A stretch of DNA of 64,000 nucleotides, from contig OX442318.1 in assembly GCA_949358305.1 (NCBI GenBank), forward strand, positions 4,016,501 to 4,080,500, given 5' to 3'. Positions 1 through 12,600 of the stretch are shown in pieces (the first letter of the stretch is position 1; each line of letters opens with the position of its first letter). The stretch comes from Strigamia acuminata. Lineage: Eukaryota > Arthropoda > Chilopoda > Geophilomorpha > Linotaeniidae. Made by a program: the position numbers and the translations under genes. The notes under the pieces were generated by a model. The model did not search any database. It saw only the letters and a program-made list of their open reading frames with translations, and was not told where the DNA came from.

Positions 1-1110
1 AAAGATGAAGCTTTCAGCGGTAATTATTATTTTGCAATGACATAATGCAGTGAGGGTGTTTTATGTTAAATTTAAGAAAAATAATTACATCATTACTACC
101 TTGTATATGAAAATTTTACTGGTTCCAAGTGTTATGGAATATAAAACATTTATCTCAATGCGCACTTTCTATCAAAGGTTGTGTGTGCTATGTCACTTCT
201 GGTCAATCTAAGCTGTACGCATGCGCAATTTCTTTCTAAACCAATATTGAGATTTTTGTGTTTATACTTTGTAGTTTGTGGTCTGACAGCTGACAGCTCT
301 AATATCAGTAATGAAACCTCCATTTAATGGGATCTGCCAAGAAAAAAAAAGATTAAAGAAAAGAACATTACTGAATTTTAATTTTCAAAGAAAATTGCAT
401 TTGAAAGTGTTTTTATGTGTAATGAATGGCTGTGTTGTGTTCCCAAATGCCATAAACTGTAATCTGGCTAATCTTTACTTACATGACCACTTGCTACTCT
501 CAACATCGATTTTTAGGCAGCGGTTCTTAATATTTTATTCATGTCTGAATAGTGCGAAAGGGAAACACATTTAACAAAATGATTCCAGTTGACACAATTT
601 AATGGTTGTTAACGGGACATATTAAACTTTTACATTAGACGAATTAAACTTACATGAAGTTAAAGTTTCCAATTTTAGAAGTAACTTAGAAACAGTAACA
701 TCGTCACACGAAGCAAGAAGTAGCAAATATATAAACAACATCAAAGCCGATACGTTACAACTGAGCAATTTTTGAATAAAAATGTGTTGTAACAATTTCA
801 TCTCGAATGCACGAGACAGCAATATAAAGATCACCTTTAAACAATAATTCAACTTAATATATATCTTAATATTACACTTAATCTAAATTATAAAGATCAC
901 TATATGGTGAATTAAGGGACAACAAAGTGTAGTAACGTGTCATATTTGCCAATCATTTATTTGCACACAACAAAGAAGAAAGAAAATATATTCTTTGAAT
1001 TTTTGATGTTTCCAAACTTATGCTTTCCACTAGTAGGTCCCACAGAGCTTTGATCTTTTTATCAATGATCTTACAACAACTGATAAAACTTATTTTAATG
1101 GTTTTTTTGT
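1..1110. repeat. Flank of U1, first copy of a ~900-bp duplicated block
   Basis: Bases 1 to about 900 are repeated with few differences at about 5695-6600, upstream of the U1 first exon. The block therefore probably belongs to the 5' flank of another array member lying left of the window. A minus-strand stretch near 640-850 is open in both copies and ends in a GTAAGT donor-like site (near 650), so a leader exon is possible. The region down to 1110 otherwise shows no gene. An AATAAA on the minus strand near 1112-1117 could serve as the poly(A) signal of U1. Confidence 0.5.
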
Positions 1111-1264
1111 ATTTATTAAATATATTTACATTCAAAATCTGAACAAGTGCAAAAAATGTGTAAAGAATCTGTTAATATTGCTTGCACATAAATTTTGTGG
1201 AAAATTAATGTCATCCACTGCAATTTAATTATTAGAAACAAAAATTAGTTTTTTGACTTTGAAA

Positions 1265-4200
1265 TTACAAGTAAAGCTTATTGATAAATTTAGTAAGTAC
1301 AACTGCACAATTACATGAAAAATATATTGCCTCTAACACAGAGAGACCCAGTGTGAGGCCAAAAATGTTTGCAATATCAGAGACCAACGCAATAAACGAA
1401 TACTTAAATTCTTCAACAATAGTTTCTATCTTATTTGATGGAAAAACAAAATTGAAAGCTGATACATTGGGTGCCACTGGTGCAAAACTGAATTCATTGA
1501 TCTTGTAGATTGATTGTGTACAGGGCCGGTAGCACAAACATTCTTTTTCAACGTCGGTTCTTGTGCGTACATCATAGTACAATGTTCGCACGTCTTTGGC
1601 CGTTGCTGAAGAGTTGCAGAAAGTGACGTTTTTCTTAATTGCAAATGGCATGCTATTGGATGATTAAATAGAGAAATTAAAACAGTGGGAGTTGTTTATC
1701 CCATTGCATCACTACTGTTTTACCTGCACGATTGTTTGATCTTCATCTTATTGTCAAAACACTGACTTTTACAGTTGTGAAATTCTGTCGCATTTGGACT
1801 GCAATGTTTGCTTTTGGTGTTGAGGTAATGTATCTGGTTATCAATATCAAGTTTATAACAACAACGAATTGGTATTGGGTAATTGGTATTTACAGGGTAA
1901 TGATACACCTACGTTTTGTCTGGTCATCAGAACTGTAGTCGTCAATGAAGATGGTAAGGGAGCATGACAATCGGATGAGAAATTGGGATCTTCGATAGGA
2001 GTGATAAAAACCTATATTTATTAGGATTTCAAAAATATGTTTAAGAGTTTACCATTTGTTTACATCGCCTACTCCTAATACCATGTTCACACCAACGGAT
2101 CGAGTTTGGCTGGATCTGATCCACCTGATCAGATCCAACTGCACATAGTTCAATGGGATGCTACAGATTGCTGACATTGTTTAATGAATTCCAATCCGTC
2201 GAATCGAGTTGTGGGAACTCGATTGACGAACGGAGTTGTTGGGCTCACGGATCTAGATCCGTGAACGGAGTTCTGTGTTCAAACCAATCTTGGATCTAGA
2301 TCTGCAGCTTTGGATGAGATCAAAAAGCTTGGTGTGAACATGGTATAACTTACATCTGTAAAATCCGGTTTGCATGAAGGGTTTGCCATTTCTACGACAG
2401 ATTCAAAAAACATTGTGAATACTCGATATTTTATAGGACCTAATGCAAAGTTGTTTAACTCCTGTTTTTATTGCGATAGAACAGATAATAATTACCAAAT
2501 GAGTGTTTAAAACAGGTACCGGTTGGACTTGCAAGTGGAGTATACGATCGAACATCAAATAGATCTCCGGAAAATGGATTCTGCAAAATATGGGCTTCAC
2601 ATTCTAATAAAATCTCAATTGCTTTATACTGAAACTACTTACACTCTCTTTGATCAAATGTGGGAGTGTTGGTTCAAAATAAGCAATTTCCCATAGTCTA
2701 GTTACATTTAATCCTTTCCAGTTGACGAGATCCAATAAGTCTACATTGCATTTTGCATTATTTTGATTTTGTTCTTTGAAGTATTTGATTTTCTGGTTTA
2801 TTAGTCTTCCACTATGTGATCCTGCACAGATGATGATGTTTGGAAAAATTATATTTGCTTCCTCTTTAATTGTTACAATTGTTTGCATGGGTTTGTTCAA
2901 ATACAGTTGAATTTTTTGTTGCACTACAAACCCACTGAATGCAAATAAACAAAGATAAACCAGTGGCTGTAGGTAAGCCATAATTGATTTTGATGTTTGG
3001 CTTTTTCGTGTTTGAATAGTTTGTAATTTGGTTTCCATTTTTCTGGTCATGCGATGTTTGTGATTTATAGGCTTCGCTCTACTCCACTTTGAAATAACCA
3101 AAACTAAGTCGATGGTAGAAAGTGAAGAGAGTCCTAACCAAAGTCCAAGATTCCCACCAAAGTCAGATAGCAGATTGATGAGATCGTAGATAAATCGTTC
3201 TTTAAAAATAGTCACTTGGTCATCGAGTAAGTATATAGAGTTAGTATTTATGTCGTTGTTACTGGGCTCTAGTTGAAACACAGGATCAACCAGTATCCTT
3301 TCACAGCTCCTAGTACAGTTACAGTCGACTTCAGGTGTCGGTGCCATTATATCATATGAATTTTTCTTATACATTTCCAAAGTAGCTTCAGAATTATTGC
3401 AGAGCTCAAGGCGATGACTTTTGGAAAGACTTGGCCTGTATGGTAACCTGTTTAATGATAAGTATTTTTCTTAAATTGGTAATCTGTGCAACATGCAGGT
3501 AACGGTAAATAATATATTGTTACCAACACGGGTTTTCGTTTAATATTGTTTCAGTACATTTTCTTCCGCATTCTATGTATTTCTGCATTGGCACACAGGG
3601 AGCATCTGGTGTGCTTATTACATGATGCTGAAACAAAAATATAGTTAATGAAATACCATTGCTTGATGGTGCCTTGTATCCAAGATATCCAAGATATGAA
3701 CAACAAATTCAGTCAAATTATGATCCCAAATATCCAAATTAGACCTTGCAAATTCAGCAATTATATGGACTGGTTTGGAGATTTGTAAATGGCAGCTTAC
3801 TATGACACTAAGGGGTTTCATTAAATGGGCGATTATTGTGATTACGGTAGTTGATTATTGCAATAATCATAATAACTCAATTATTGAGGGCCCAGCAAAA
3901 ATCTGATTATGTGATTATTGTTATGATGGGCGGAATTGTTTAAATTTTAACCTAAATACGTAGCAATTGTTTAAAAAAAGTTCCTACAAATAATAATTGC
4001 AACTACCTAACTTCTTTCATGTGTTCAGTTTAACCTCAACTGAGCAGACTTTGTTACATTATGACCTTGTGTAGTTGAAGCGGGTCTGGCGTCGCCATGT
4101 TCGTTTCAGTCAAGAGAGCACTTATAATCGGCACAAGTCAGCAGAAAATCATGGTTTAGGATGATTACTTGATTAGTTGCTTAGTTGCTTATTTGATGAA

Positions 4201-5429
4201 ATGATTATTCTCAGGAGTGGTTGAATCCATTCACACGACACATCAAGTAATCGCCTAATCAAAGTAATCAAAGTAATCAACTAATCTCTCATTTAATGAA
4301 ACCCCTTACTGTCAGATTTGAATCATTTTGGTGTTGTGTGCACAATGACATCACGTTTGTTGCCATATTCTCATTTTAATTTTTTTTTAAAAATTACTGC
4401 CATCAAGGGCTCACTTACTCACTTTTTTAAAACGAAATCCAACTTTGCCATTTGTTGCTGAACCTAAGCAATATCCATATTGGAAATCAAAAGGGAACTT
4501 CACTGTTATCTAAAATCAAGAACTTTAAGAGTCTTATTTGAACATTTTATACAGCAATGACTACCAAACATGAGCAAACTGATTAGCATAATTGTTTAAA
4601 CATTGATCTCAAGTGACACATGTATATTTATGTGGGGTATTTACTAGTGTTAGGGATATTCCTGGTATCAACTCTGGTATTTTTAAATCGTAGCCTACTT
4701 TTGTGTATATTTCAGAGCCGTACAGTGGTCTTCCAACTGTAATTGAAATATTAAATTAACTTCTTTTGAAACAGTTATAATTAATTTAGAGAAATGACCC
4801 TCTACTCTGGTACATGTACCCCTTGGATTTAATTCTTGTGTGAGAGTTTGATTCAAATCAACATGTTTCTGGAATTATAATGAAATGAATGCATCTATTA
4901 ATAATGTAAATAGTAAAAAAAATCAAAATGTTTATGCATCTCGATATATTACTTTGCGATTATGTGTTTCGTCAATTCCAAATACCCTCTGAATAACTTG
5001 GAAACTGTAGTTCAAATTCCACATTTTTGTGAGATCAACATCAGGTATTGGTATTAGTGAATCCAAAGGGATTACAGAATCCTTGTCATGTATACGAATT
5101 TCATGCGAGTTGTAGTAATCCTTCACATACTTGTTTAGTGGCACACACACGTGTATATCAGGAATCTTGAATTCTTCCATCTTCTTTTCGATGACATCGA
5201 GAGCTTTTGGGCAGGAGATATAGTAGGATATGCGATCGTACATTTGGTACGAATAGATGAGAATGCAGATGACGACAAGAAGAGCCCAAAAAACACGAAA
5301 TGCAATGGTTTTTTTTTTGTCGATCATTGGTTGAAATTCTTGAGGAAATGCTTTTATTCGGCCTTCTGCTGCGATTAAATCTTTCACTAATTGACGAAGT
5401 TTTTCACGGAATTGACGATTAGTTTCCAT
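1265..5429 (-). CDS. U1: two-domain DEG/ENaC-type ion channel, 11 exons, 800 aa
   Basis: Hand-spliced exons (5' to 3'): 5429-4953, 4868-4799, 4736-4645, 4509-4423, 3627-3524, 3447-2643, 2580-2496, 2439-2354, 2011-1913, 1833-1724, 1652-1265. They total 2403 nt, all GT-AG and in frame. Seen: TM1-A about residues 44-62, a short post-TM1 motif ending I-H-V-C, a cysteine-rich ectodomain, D-C-N-C-T-R-S-C just before TM2-A, and TM2-A with G-L-S at about 382-384. After a cytosolic linker come TM1-B, a second ectodomain, E-C-L-C-Y-R-P-C, and TM2-B with G-L-S near the C-terminus. Known: DEG/ENaC subunits have two TMs, a G-x-S filter and assemble as plasma-membrane trimers. Inferred: a cation channel with two fused subunits. 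The N-terminus (METNRQF) differs from the MANHRIRK start of U3, U4, U5 and U8. Intron 4 holds a MITE (3811-4306) and intron 8 another (2081-2343). Ligand and ion selectivity cannot be read from sequence. Confidence 0.85.
2081..2343. mobile_element. MITE with CCATGTTCACACC termini, intron 8 of U1
   Basis: Inverted termini CCATGTTCACACCAA and TTGGTGTGAACATGG enclose 263 bp, flanked by TA on both sides. A longer relative sits in the same intron of U3 (11245-11625), so the insertion predates the split of U1 and U3. No coding capacity. TA target suggests a Tc1/mariner-like source. Confidence 0.7.
3811..4306. mobile_element. MITE with AGGGGTTTCATTAAATG termini, intron 4 of U1
   Basis: Inverted termini AGGGGTTTCATTAAATG / CATTTAATGAAACCCCT, flanked by TA. 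The same element is at the same place in U8 (50110-51538), where a solo LTR has landed inside it. U3 lacks it (near 13137). Presence in U1 and U8 and absence in U3 is a useful marker of copy history. Confidence 0.75.
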
Positions 5430-7798
5430 TATATTATGACAGTTTAATAGTATTAATTACTGCAGCTATTCATATATTTTTGGGACCTGTAGAACATCAA
5501 TATGTGCTAATTAATATATTTGATACACTGCTCTGATTGTATAATTTAATAATAATTTAATTCAATTACGTCTCTCAAAATCATTATTTTCAAATTGTAA
5601 TTTCTTCAATTTGAAAATTAAATTATCGATTTCAAACAAGCAATTTAAAAAATTAAAACTAAAAATACGGACAGCTTGTTGAATTTGTTTTTGAAAGATG
5701 AAGCTTTCAGCGGTAATTATTATTTTGCAATGACGTAATGCAGTGAGGGTGTTTTATGATAAATTTAAGAAAAACAATTACATCATTACTAACTTGTATA
5801 TGAAGATTTTGCTGGTTCCAAGTGTGATGAAATACAAAACATTTATCTCAATGCGCACTTTCTAACTGGCAAATCTGCTATCAAAGGTTGTGTGTGCTAT
5901 GGCACTTCTTGTCAATCTAAGTTGTACGCATGCGCAATTTCTTTCTAAACCAATATTGAGTTTTTGTGTTTATACCTTGTAGTTTGTGGTCTGACAGCTC
6001 TAATATCAGTAATGGAACCTCCATTTAATGGGATCTGCCAGGAAAAAAAAGATTAAAGAAAAGTACATTACTGAATTTCAATTTTCAAAGAAAATTGCAT
6101 TGCAAAGTGTTCTTATACCGTATGTAATGAATGGCTGTGTTGCCAAATGCCACAACCTGTAATCTGGGTAATGTTTACTTACATGACCACTTGCTACTCT
6201 CAGCATCGATTTTTAGGCAGCAGTTCTTAATATTTTATTCATGTCTGAATAGTGCGAAAGGGAAACACATTTAACAAAATGATTCCAGTTGACACAATTT
6301 AATGGTTGATAACGGGAAATATTACACTTTTACATTAGATGAATTAAACTTACATGAAGTTAAAGTTTCCAATTTTAGAAATAACTTAGAAACAGAAACA
6401 TCGTTACACGAAGCAAGAAGTAGCAAATAATATATAAAGAACATTAAAGCCGATACGCCACAACTGAGCAATTTTTGCATAAAAATGTGTTGTAACAATT
6501 TCATCTCGCATGCACGAGACAACAATACAAAGACCACCTTTTAACAATAATTCAACTTAATATATATCTTAATAATACACTTAATCTAAATGATAAAAAT
6601 CACTACACGCTGATTTACATCGACTGTTGTTTAATTTCAATAATTTTGTCTGCAGTATTTCTATTTTTATTTCTAATTTAATCATAACACGCGCATTTTC
6701 AATTGTTTTCTTACACAAGAAGCCATCTAGCGGCGAATTCTGACACTACTACGTATATCCAGAGCACGATCCAGAGCACAGCAGCATGGCGGCCGTAATG
6801 TGTTACGAGTGAAGAACTGATGACGATGGAATATGTAACTTCAAGAGATTACACCGATTTCTCATGACTGATACGATCGAAGCAAGATCATCGTGTAAAC
6901 TTCAGCACCTATTCAGTCAGGTATTCATTATTTATTGAATTACTTTTGTTTTAATTTGGGAAAATAGTGTCATGGCGGTACGGTACCGCGCACTTTTGAT
7001 TTCTTTGTTTCAAAAAGGTGATTGGTGTATTACTTTATGTTCTGTTTTATGTATTAGGCATAAAAGTGAACCAAACTTACATTTTCGTTCGTTGGTTAAG
7101 CCGCGAATGCGAGTATGAACATGTTATACCAACGTGGCAACATGACCGATTTCATCGCTACAAATCGGTCACGTCGTAAAAACCTGTACCGGAAATGCTT
7201 GATTTGTGTAAAATATTACAATTCGTCCGTTGGGAATTTTCTTCTGATCGTTCAAATTTTGTTTTAATCATTTCGGCTCGTTTATTCGGATAAATTGAGT
7301 CGTATCGCATCGTCGTGAATATTAATTCACCACTCCGCTTGGATCAAACACAAACACACGTTATGTTGGTTGGAAACTTTATTAATTCTGTCAAAAACTG
7401 ACAAATGAGGTCTTTAAATACAACTTATTCACCCAATTAAATAGCTCTGATTACAGAGCCAATCATTTCGAGTTTAAAAATAGTATTCAATTAAATGTAA
7501 ACAAAACAAAACTTCTCAAGTTTTTACAATTTTTTTCTTTTAAAGATAAGTTGCATCGTACTAAGTGGATGGTTCTGTACAACTTCGCAGCTGGAAATTT
7601 TGCTGTATCTTTAACCGTTTGTAAAGTTCAAAATGGATAACTTTGAAAATAATCTTCCAAATCAAGTTTCAGATTATTTTACCGGTTAGCCTGCAATCGA
7701 CTTCTTAATTGATGGCATTATTAGAATTGATATATCTTCAGTCATTATCAAGAAAAAAGGTGTGTCTCAGACTTGTTTGGTGCTGCTTTCAATGGATT
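5430..7798. other. Intergenic region between U1 and U2
   Basis: About 5695-6600 repeats bases 1-900 of the window, including a short minus-strand open stretch at 6322-6537 that is conserved between the two copies. From 6600 to 7798 I see no coding exon, no clear inverted-repeat element and no RNA gene. A GCATGGCGGCC segment near 6785 resembles a promoter-type YY1 site, but there is no supporting gene model. Confidence 0.4.
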
Positions 7799-8765
7799 TT
7801 AATTACAAACATATGATGTTGCTATACGGGAAAAAGGATTTGTAGAATTGTCGATTATAGGAAATAGGGAAAAGCAAAAGCCAATGTCAATATCAGAAAC
7901 TAATGCCACAAATAAATATTTGAATTCCTCAGCAGAGTCATATTCTACGGGATCTTCCAACTGGAGTAATACTAGTATAAGCCTTTTAAGAAAAATATTC
8001 AAAAGGGAACGTGGTGACTATGTTGCAACATAGAATTATGTGGGGAGGAGATTGTTTGTTGTGTTTTTATTGTTATTTGAGTTCAGTGTACAGAGGGGGT
8101 TGTTCCAGCGCTATCTCTTGTTGGGGATTGTTTTCTATCGTGGTGTTGTCGCTGGTTGTTATTTCCTCCACATCAAAACGAATGTTTAACACTGGTAACA
8201 CTGGTACCATGTGGAGTTGGGAATGGAATATACGTTCGAACATTCAATAAGTCATTGGAAAATGGATTCTGCAAATTTTACAGCTAGGTGTTAAAATGCT
8301 CAGTAAAAAATGGAAAATCGAGTTTCTAATGGTAGATTTACTTACAACTATTTTGATTAAGGCGTTGCTTATAGGTTGTACATATGCCACTTCCCATAGT
8401 CTAGTCACATTGATTTCTTTCCAGTTGACTAAGTCTAATAAGTCTACATTGCATTTTTGATTGTTCAGTTTTTTCTGTTTGAAATATTTGGTTTTCTGTA
8501 TCGTAAGTCTTGGATTATGCAGTCCTGCACAAATGATGATGTTTGGATAAGTTATGTTAGGTGGATCTTCAATTGCTACAATTGTTTGAATGGGTTCATT
8601 CAAATACAGCTGGATTCTTTGTTGGATTATAAATCCGATGAATCCAAACAAACAAAGATAAACCAGTGGCTGTAGACGAGCTATGTTTGATTTTGATGTG
8701 AGGGTTTTTGGTGTTTTAATGGTTTGTATGTTAACTTCAATTCTTCTGGTTATGTCGTCTTTAGC
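7799..8765 (-). pseudogene. U2: DEG/ENaC relic (parts of exons 6, 7 and 11)
   Basis: Bases 8765-8346 correspond to the 3' part of the large sixth exon: cytosolic linker, TM1-B and the Y-P-N-I-I-I-C-A-G post-TM1 motif, ending at a GTAAGT donor. Bases about 8270-8200 are a decayed exon 7. Bases about 7990-7799 are an exon 11 fragment in which the ectodomain cysteines and the G-L-S filter are lost. Homology to U5 stops abruptly at about 8765, where foreign sequence begins. Exons 1-5 and 8-10 are missing. The copy cannot encode a channel. Confidence 0.75.
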
Positions 8766-9632
8766 GATTTTCGCGAAATATGCAATTTAAACCAATTTCG
8801 GCTTTTTATTCAATATAAATATATTCTATCCATTTATGCATTTATCCGGGGTCTACTGATAAATATATTAAGATACCGTTAGACGGTTTTCACTCTTACA
8901 AAATTAAGCAATTTAGCAACTGTGCACATAACCTGAAGGACGAGGGAACGTAACGTGTAGTTTGTAAACTAATATTTTGGTACTACAATGAAAATTACTT
9001 TTATTAAAGAGTTTATTGTTGATTTAATTACTTTATTTTAGCATTATTAGGCCTATTATTAGGCTTAATACTGCTAAATAACAACTGGAATTAGAAATCA
9101 TTCGCGCAGAATGGGATGTGCAGTACAAGTTTAGCATCAAGATACCGGGCGCGAACTGTAGTTACAATTGCAACTGCCAGAAGGATTGGTCACAGTGGTG
9201 AATGGTGAGATGAGCAGAGTAACAACTGGCATGGTTGTCTTTGCTAATGTCGGGATCGTAACAGCACACACTTCTCTCTCCCTACCGCACGTCCTTCTGC
9301 TCTGCTCCCAGCTCCGTTTTTCTCTCGCCTCACCACTCTGCTCCTTCCTTCCCTGGCTAGGCCAGTCTACTCCGCGAAGGGGGACAGCCTTAGGGCCACT
9401 GGGCAGTCACGCAGGTCACCGTGGGTGGCCAAGCGGTCACAATCTTAAAACGACTGATAACACGAATTATAATGGTGTTTTGTATTTATTCACTATATTT
9501 ACATTCAAAAACTGGACAAGTGCAAAAAGTGTAATCAGAATCTGTTAATATTGCTTGCACTTAAATCTTGTAGAAAATTAGTCATCCACTGCAAATTATT
9601 ACAAACAAAAAATTAATTTTCCGACTTTGTAA
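8766..9632. repeat. Unique spacer plus a dispersed repeat (about 9150-9440)
   Basis: About 9150-9440 belongs to a repeat also seen near 62740-63030 and, inverted, near 42880-43150. All three share the GGTGGCCAAGCGGTCACAAT end and a CT-rich middle. No transposase was recognised. The open frame through it looks non-coding (low complexity, not conserved between copies). Bases 9450-9630 match the region just downstream of the U1 stop codon. Confidence 0.45.
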
Positions 9633-12600
9633 TCACAAGTAAAGGTTATTGATAAATTTAGTAAGTGCAACTGCACAATTACATGAAAAATGTATTGCCT
9701 GTAACACAGAGAGACCCAGTGTGAGGCCAAAAATGTTTGCAATGTCAGAGACCAACGCGATAAACGAATACTTAAATTCTTCAACAATAGTTTCCACCTT
9801 ATTTGATGGAAAAGCAAAATTGAAAGCTGATACATTGGGTGCCACTGGTGCAAAACTGAATTCATTGATCTTGTAGATTGATTGTGTACAGGGCCGGTAG
9901 CACAAACATTCTTTTTCAACGTCGGTTCTAGTGCGTACATCATAGTACAATGTTCGCACGTCTTTGGCCGTTGCTGAAGAGTTGCAGAAAGTGACGTTTT
10001 TCTTAATTGCAAATGGCATGCTGTTGAATGAATAAATAGAGAAATTAAAACAGTGGGAGTTGTTTAATCCCATTGCATTGCTACTGTTTTACCTGCAAAA
10101 TTGTTTGGTCTTCATCTTATTGTCAAAACACTGACTTTTACAGTTGTAAAATTCTGTTGCATTTGGATTGCAATGTTTGCTTTTGGTGTTGAGGTAATGT
10201 ATCTGATTATCAATATCAAGTTTATACCAACAACGAATTAGTATTTGGTAATTGGTATTTACAGGGTAATTATACAGTTGAAACTCTTTATAACGAATCG
10301 CGATATAACGAATTATCGCTATAACGAATTGTTGAAAATGACTTGGTTGGCCAGCCATAGAACACCATGTTAAATATTTTCGTTATAACGAATTTCGATA
10401 TAACGAATTATTCGTTATAACAAACCAGTTTTCAGGTACACTCAGGGGCGGATCTAGCTTTTCGGGGGCCCGGGGCTTGCGGTTTTTTCGGGGCCCCTTT
10501 CTCAAAATTTTTAATAGCGACCTCTTTTTTTTTTTTTTAGCGACCTTTTTTTTTTTTTTTTTTTTTTAGTACATGGCCCAAAGTCTCGGGGGCCCCTTAG
10601 AATTTGGGGGCCCGGGGCTCAAGCCCCAATAGCCCGGTGCTAGATTCGCCCCTGGGTACACTACTTGTATAATACCCATAAACTCTCGTTATAACGAATT
10701 TTCAAAACTGATCACATGACTCACAACATCTGATGCCCATATTTAGAAAACAAAGGAAAATGAAAATGGCTGCCAAACGAAAGGCAATTTTGATTCACGA
10801 CAAGCTGAACATTATTGATGCCATTGACAATGGCAAGAAGCCATCAATTGTAGCAGAGGAGTTTAATTTGTCTCCTACAATTTCAACAATTTTAAAGAAT
10901 CGGGATAAAATTAACATGAAACTTGCCAGTGGTAATCAAGGTTTACAAAAAAAAATAGTGCGTGGTGCTAAAATTTAGTTTTTTCACCTAATTTGTTTTA
11001 ACGAATTCTCGTTATAACGAATCGATTCGTCCGGTCCCTTGCGATTCGTTATAAAGAGTTTCGACTGTACACCTACGTTTTGTCTGGTCATCACAACTGT
11101 AGTGGTCAATGAAGATGGTAAGGGAGCATTGCAATCGTATGAGAAATTGGGATCTTCGATAGGAGTGATAAAAACCTATATTTATTAGGATTTCAAAAAT
11201 ATGTAGAAGAGTTTACCATTTGTTTACATCGTCTACTCCTAATACCATGTTCACACCAACGGATCGAGTTTGGCTGGATCTGATCTGCCTGATCAGATCC
11301 AAATGAACAGAGTTCAAGTATTCACTTGGATGGAGTTGTGTTCACACAAAAATGTGATGCGCAACAATCAAACCAAACCGGGTTTTAGTAGCAACAGGTT
11401 TTAGAAACACCTTACTACAATGGCTGCCATTTTATTATCGAATAATGGGCAACAATGGGATGCTACAGATTGCTGACATTGTTTAATGAATTCCAATCCA
11501 TCGAATCGAGTTGCGGGAATTCGATTGACGAACGGAGTTTTTGGGCTCACGGATCTAGATCCGTGAACGGAGTTCAGTGTTCACACCAATCTTGGATCTA
11601 GATCCGCACCTTGGTGTGAACATGGTATAACTTACGTCTGTAAAATTCGGTTTGCATGAAGGATTTGTCATTTCAAATACAGATTCAATAAACATTGTGA
11701 AAAATCGATACTTTATTGGACCTAATGCAAAGTTGTTTAACTCCTCTTTTTATTGTGATAGAACAGATAATAATTACCAAATGAGTGTTTAACACAGGTA
11801 CCGGTTGGACTTGCAAGTCGAGTATACAATCGAACATCAAATAGATCTCCAGAAAATGGATTCTGCAAAAATATGGACTTAATATTCTAATAATATCTTA
11901 ATTGCTTTATACTGAAACTACTTACACCCTCTTTGATCATATGTGGGAGTGTTGGTTCAAAATAAGCAATTTTCCATAGTCTAGTTACATCTAATCCTTT
12001 CCAGTTGACGAGATCCAATAAGTCTACATTGCATTTTGCATTATTTTGATTCTGTTTTTTGAAGTATTTGATTTTTTGATTTATTAGTCTTCCACTATGC
12101 GATTCTGCACAGATGATGATGTTTGGAAAAATTATATTTGCTTCCTCTTTGATTGTTACAATTGTTTGCATGGGTTTGTTCAAATACAGTTGAATTTTTT
12201 GTTGGACTACAAACCCACTGAATGCAAACAAACAAAGATAAACAAGTGGCTGTAGGTAAGCCATAATTGATTTTGATGTTTGCCTTTTTCGTGTTTGAAT
12301 AGTTTGTAATTTGGTTTCCATTTTTCTGGTCATGCGATGTTTGTGATTTATAGGCTTTGCTGTACTCCACTTTGAAATAACCAAAACTAAGTCGATAGTA
12401 GAAAGTGAAGAGAGTCCTAACCAAAGTCCAAGATTCCCACCAAAGTCAGATAGCAGACTGATGAGATCGTAGATTAATCGTTCTTTAAAAATAGTCACTT
12501 GATCATCGAGTAAGTATATAGAGTTAGTATTTATGTCGTTTTTACTAGGCTCTAGTTGAAACACGGGATCAACCAGTATACTTTCACAGCTCCTTGTACA

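Larger units (their letters stand above)
10275..11067. mobile_element. Tigger/pogo-type DNA transposon in U3 intron 9
   Basis: Termini CAGTTGAAACTCTTTATAA and TTATAAAGAGTTTCGACTG are inverted repeats flanked by TA. U1 has the empty site at the same intron position. The interior holds a CENP-B-type helix-turn-helix fragment on the plus strand and a nested hAT-type MITE (10443-10654). Short internally deleted relatives lie at 34223-34405, 52687-52869, 40180-40515 and 58525-58675. The transposase is no longer complete. Confidence 0.8.

Noticed and set aside
1426-1644. Alternative frames overlapping exon 11, with counterparts at 9599-10012 and on the plus strand
   Set aside because: Shadows of the real exon: the channel frame has the conserved cysteines, TM2 and splice acceptor.
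9168-9548. 126-residue plus-strand frame
   Set aside because: Lies across a dispersed non-coding repeat whose other copies do not keep the frame.
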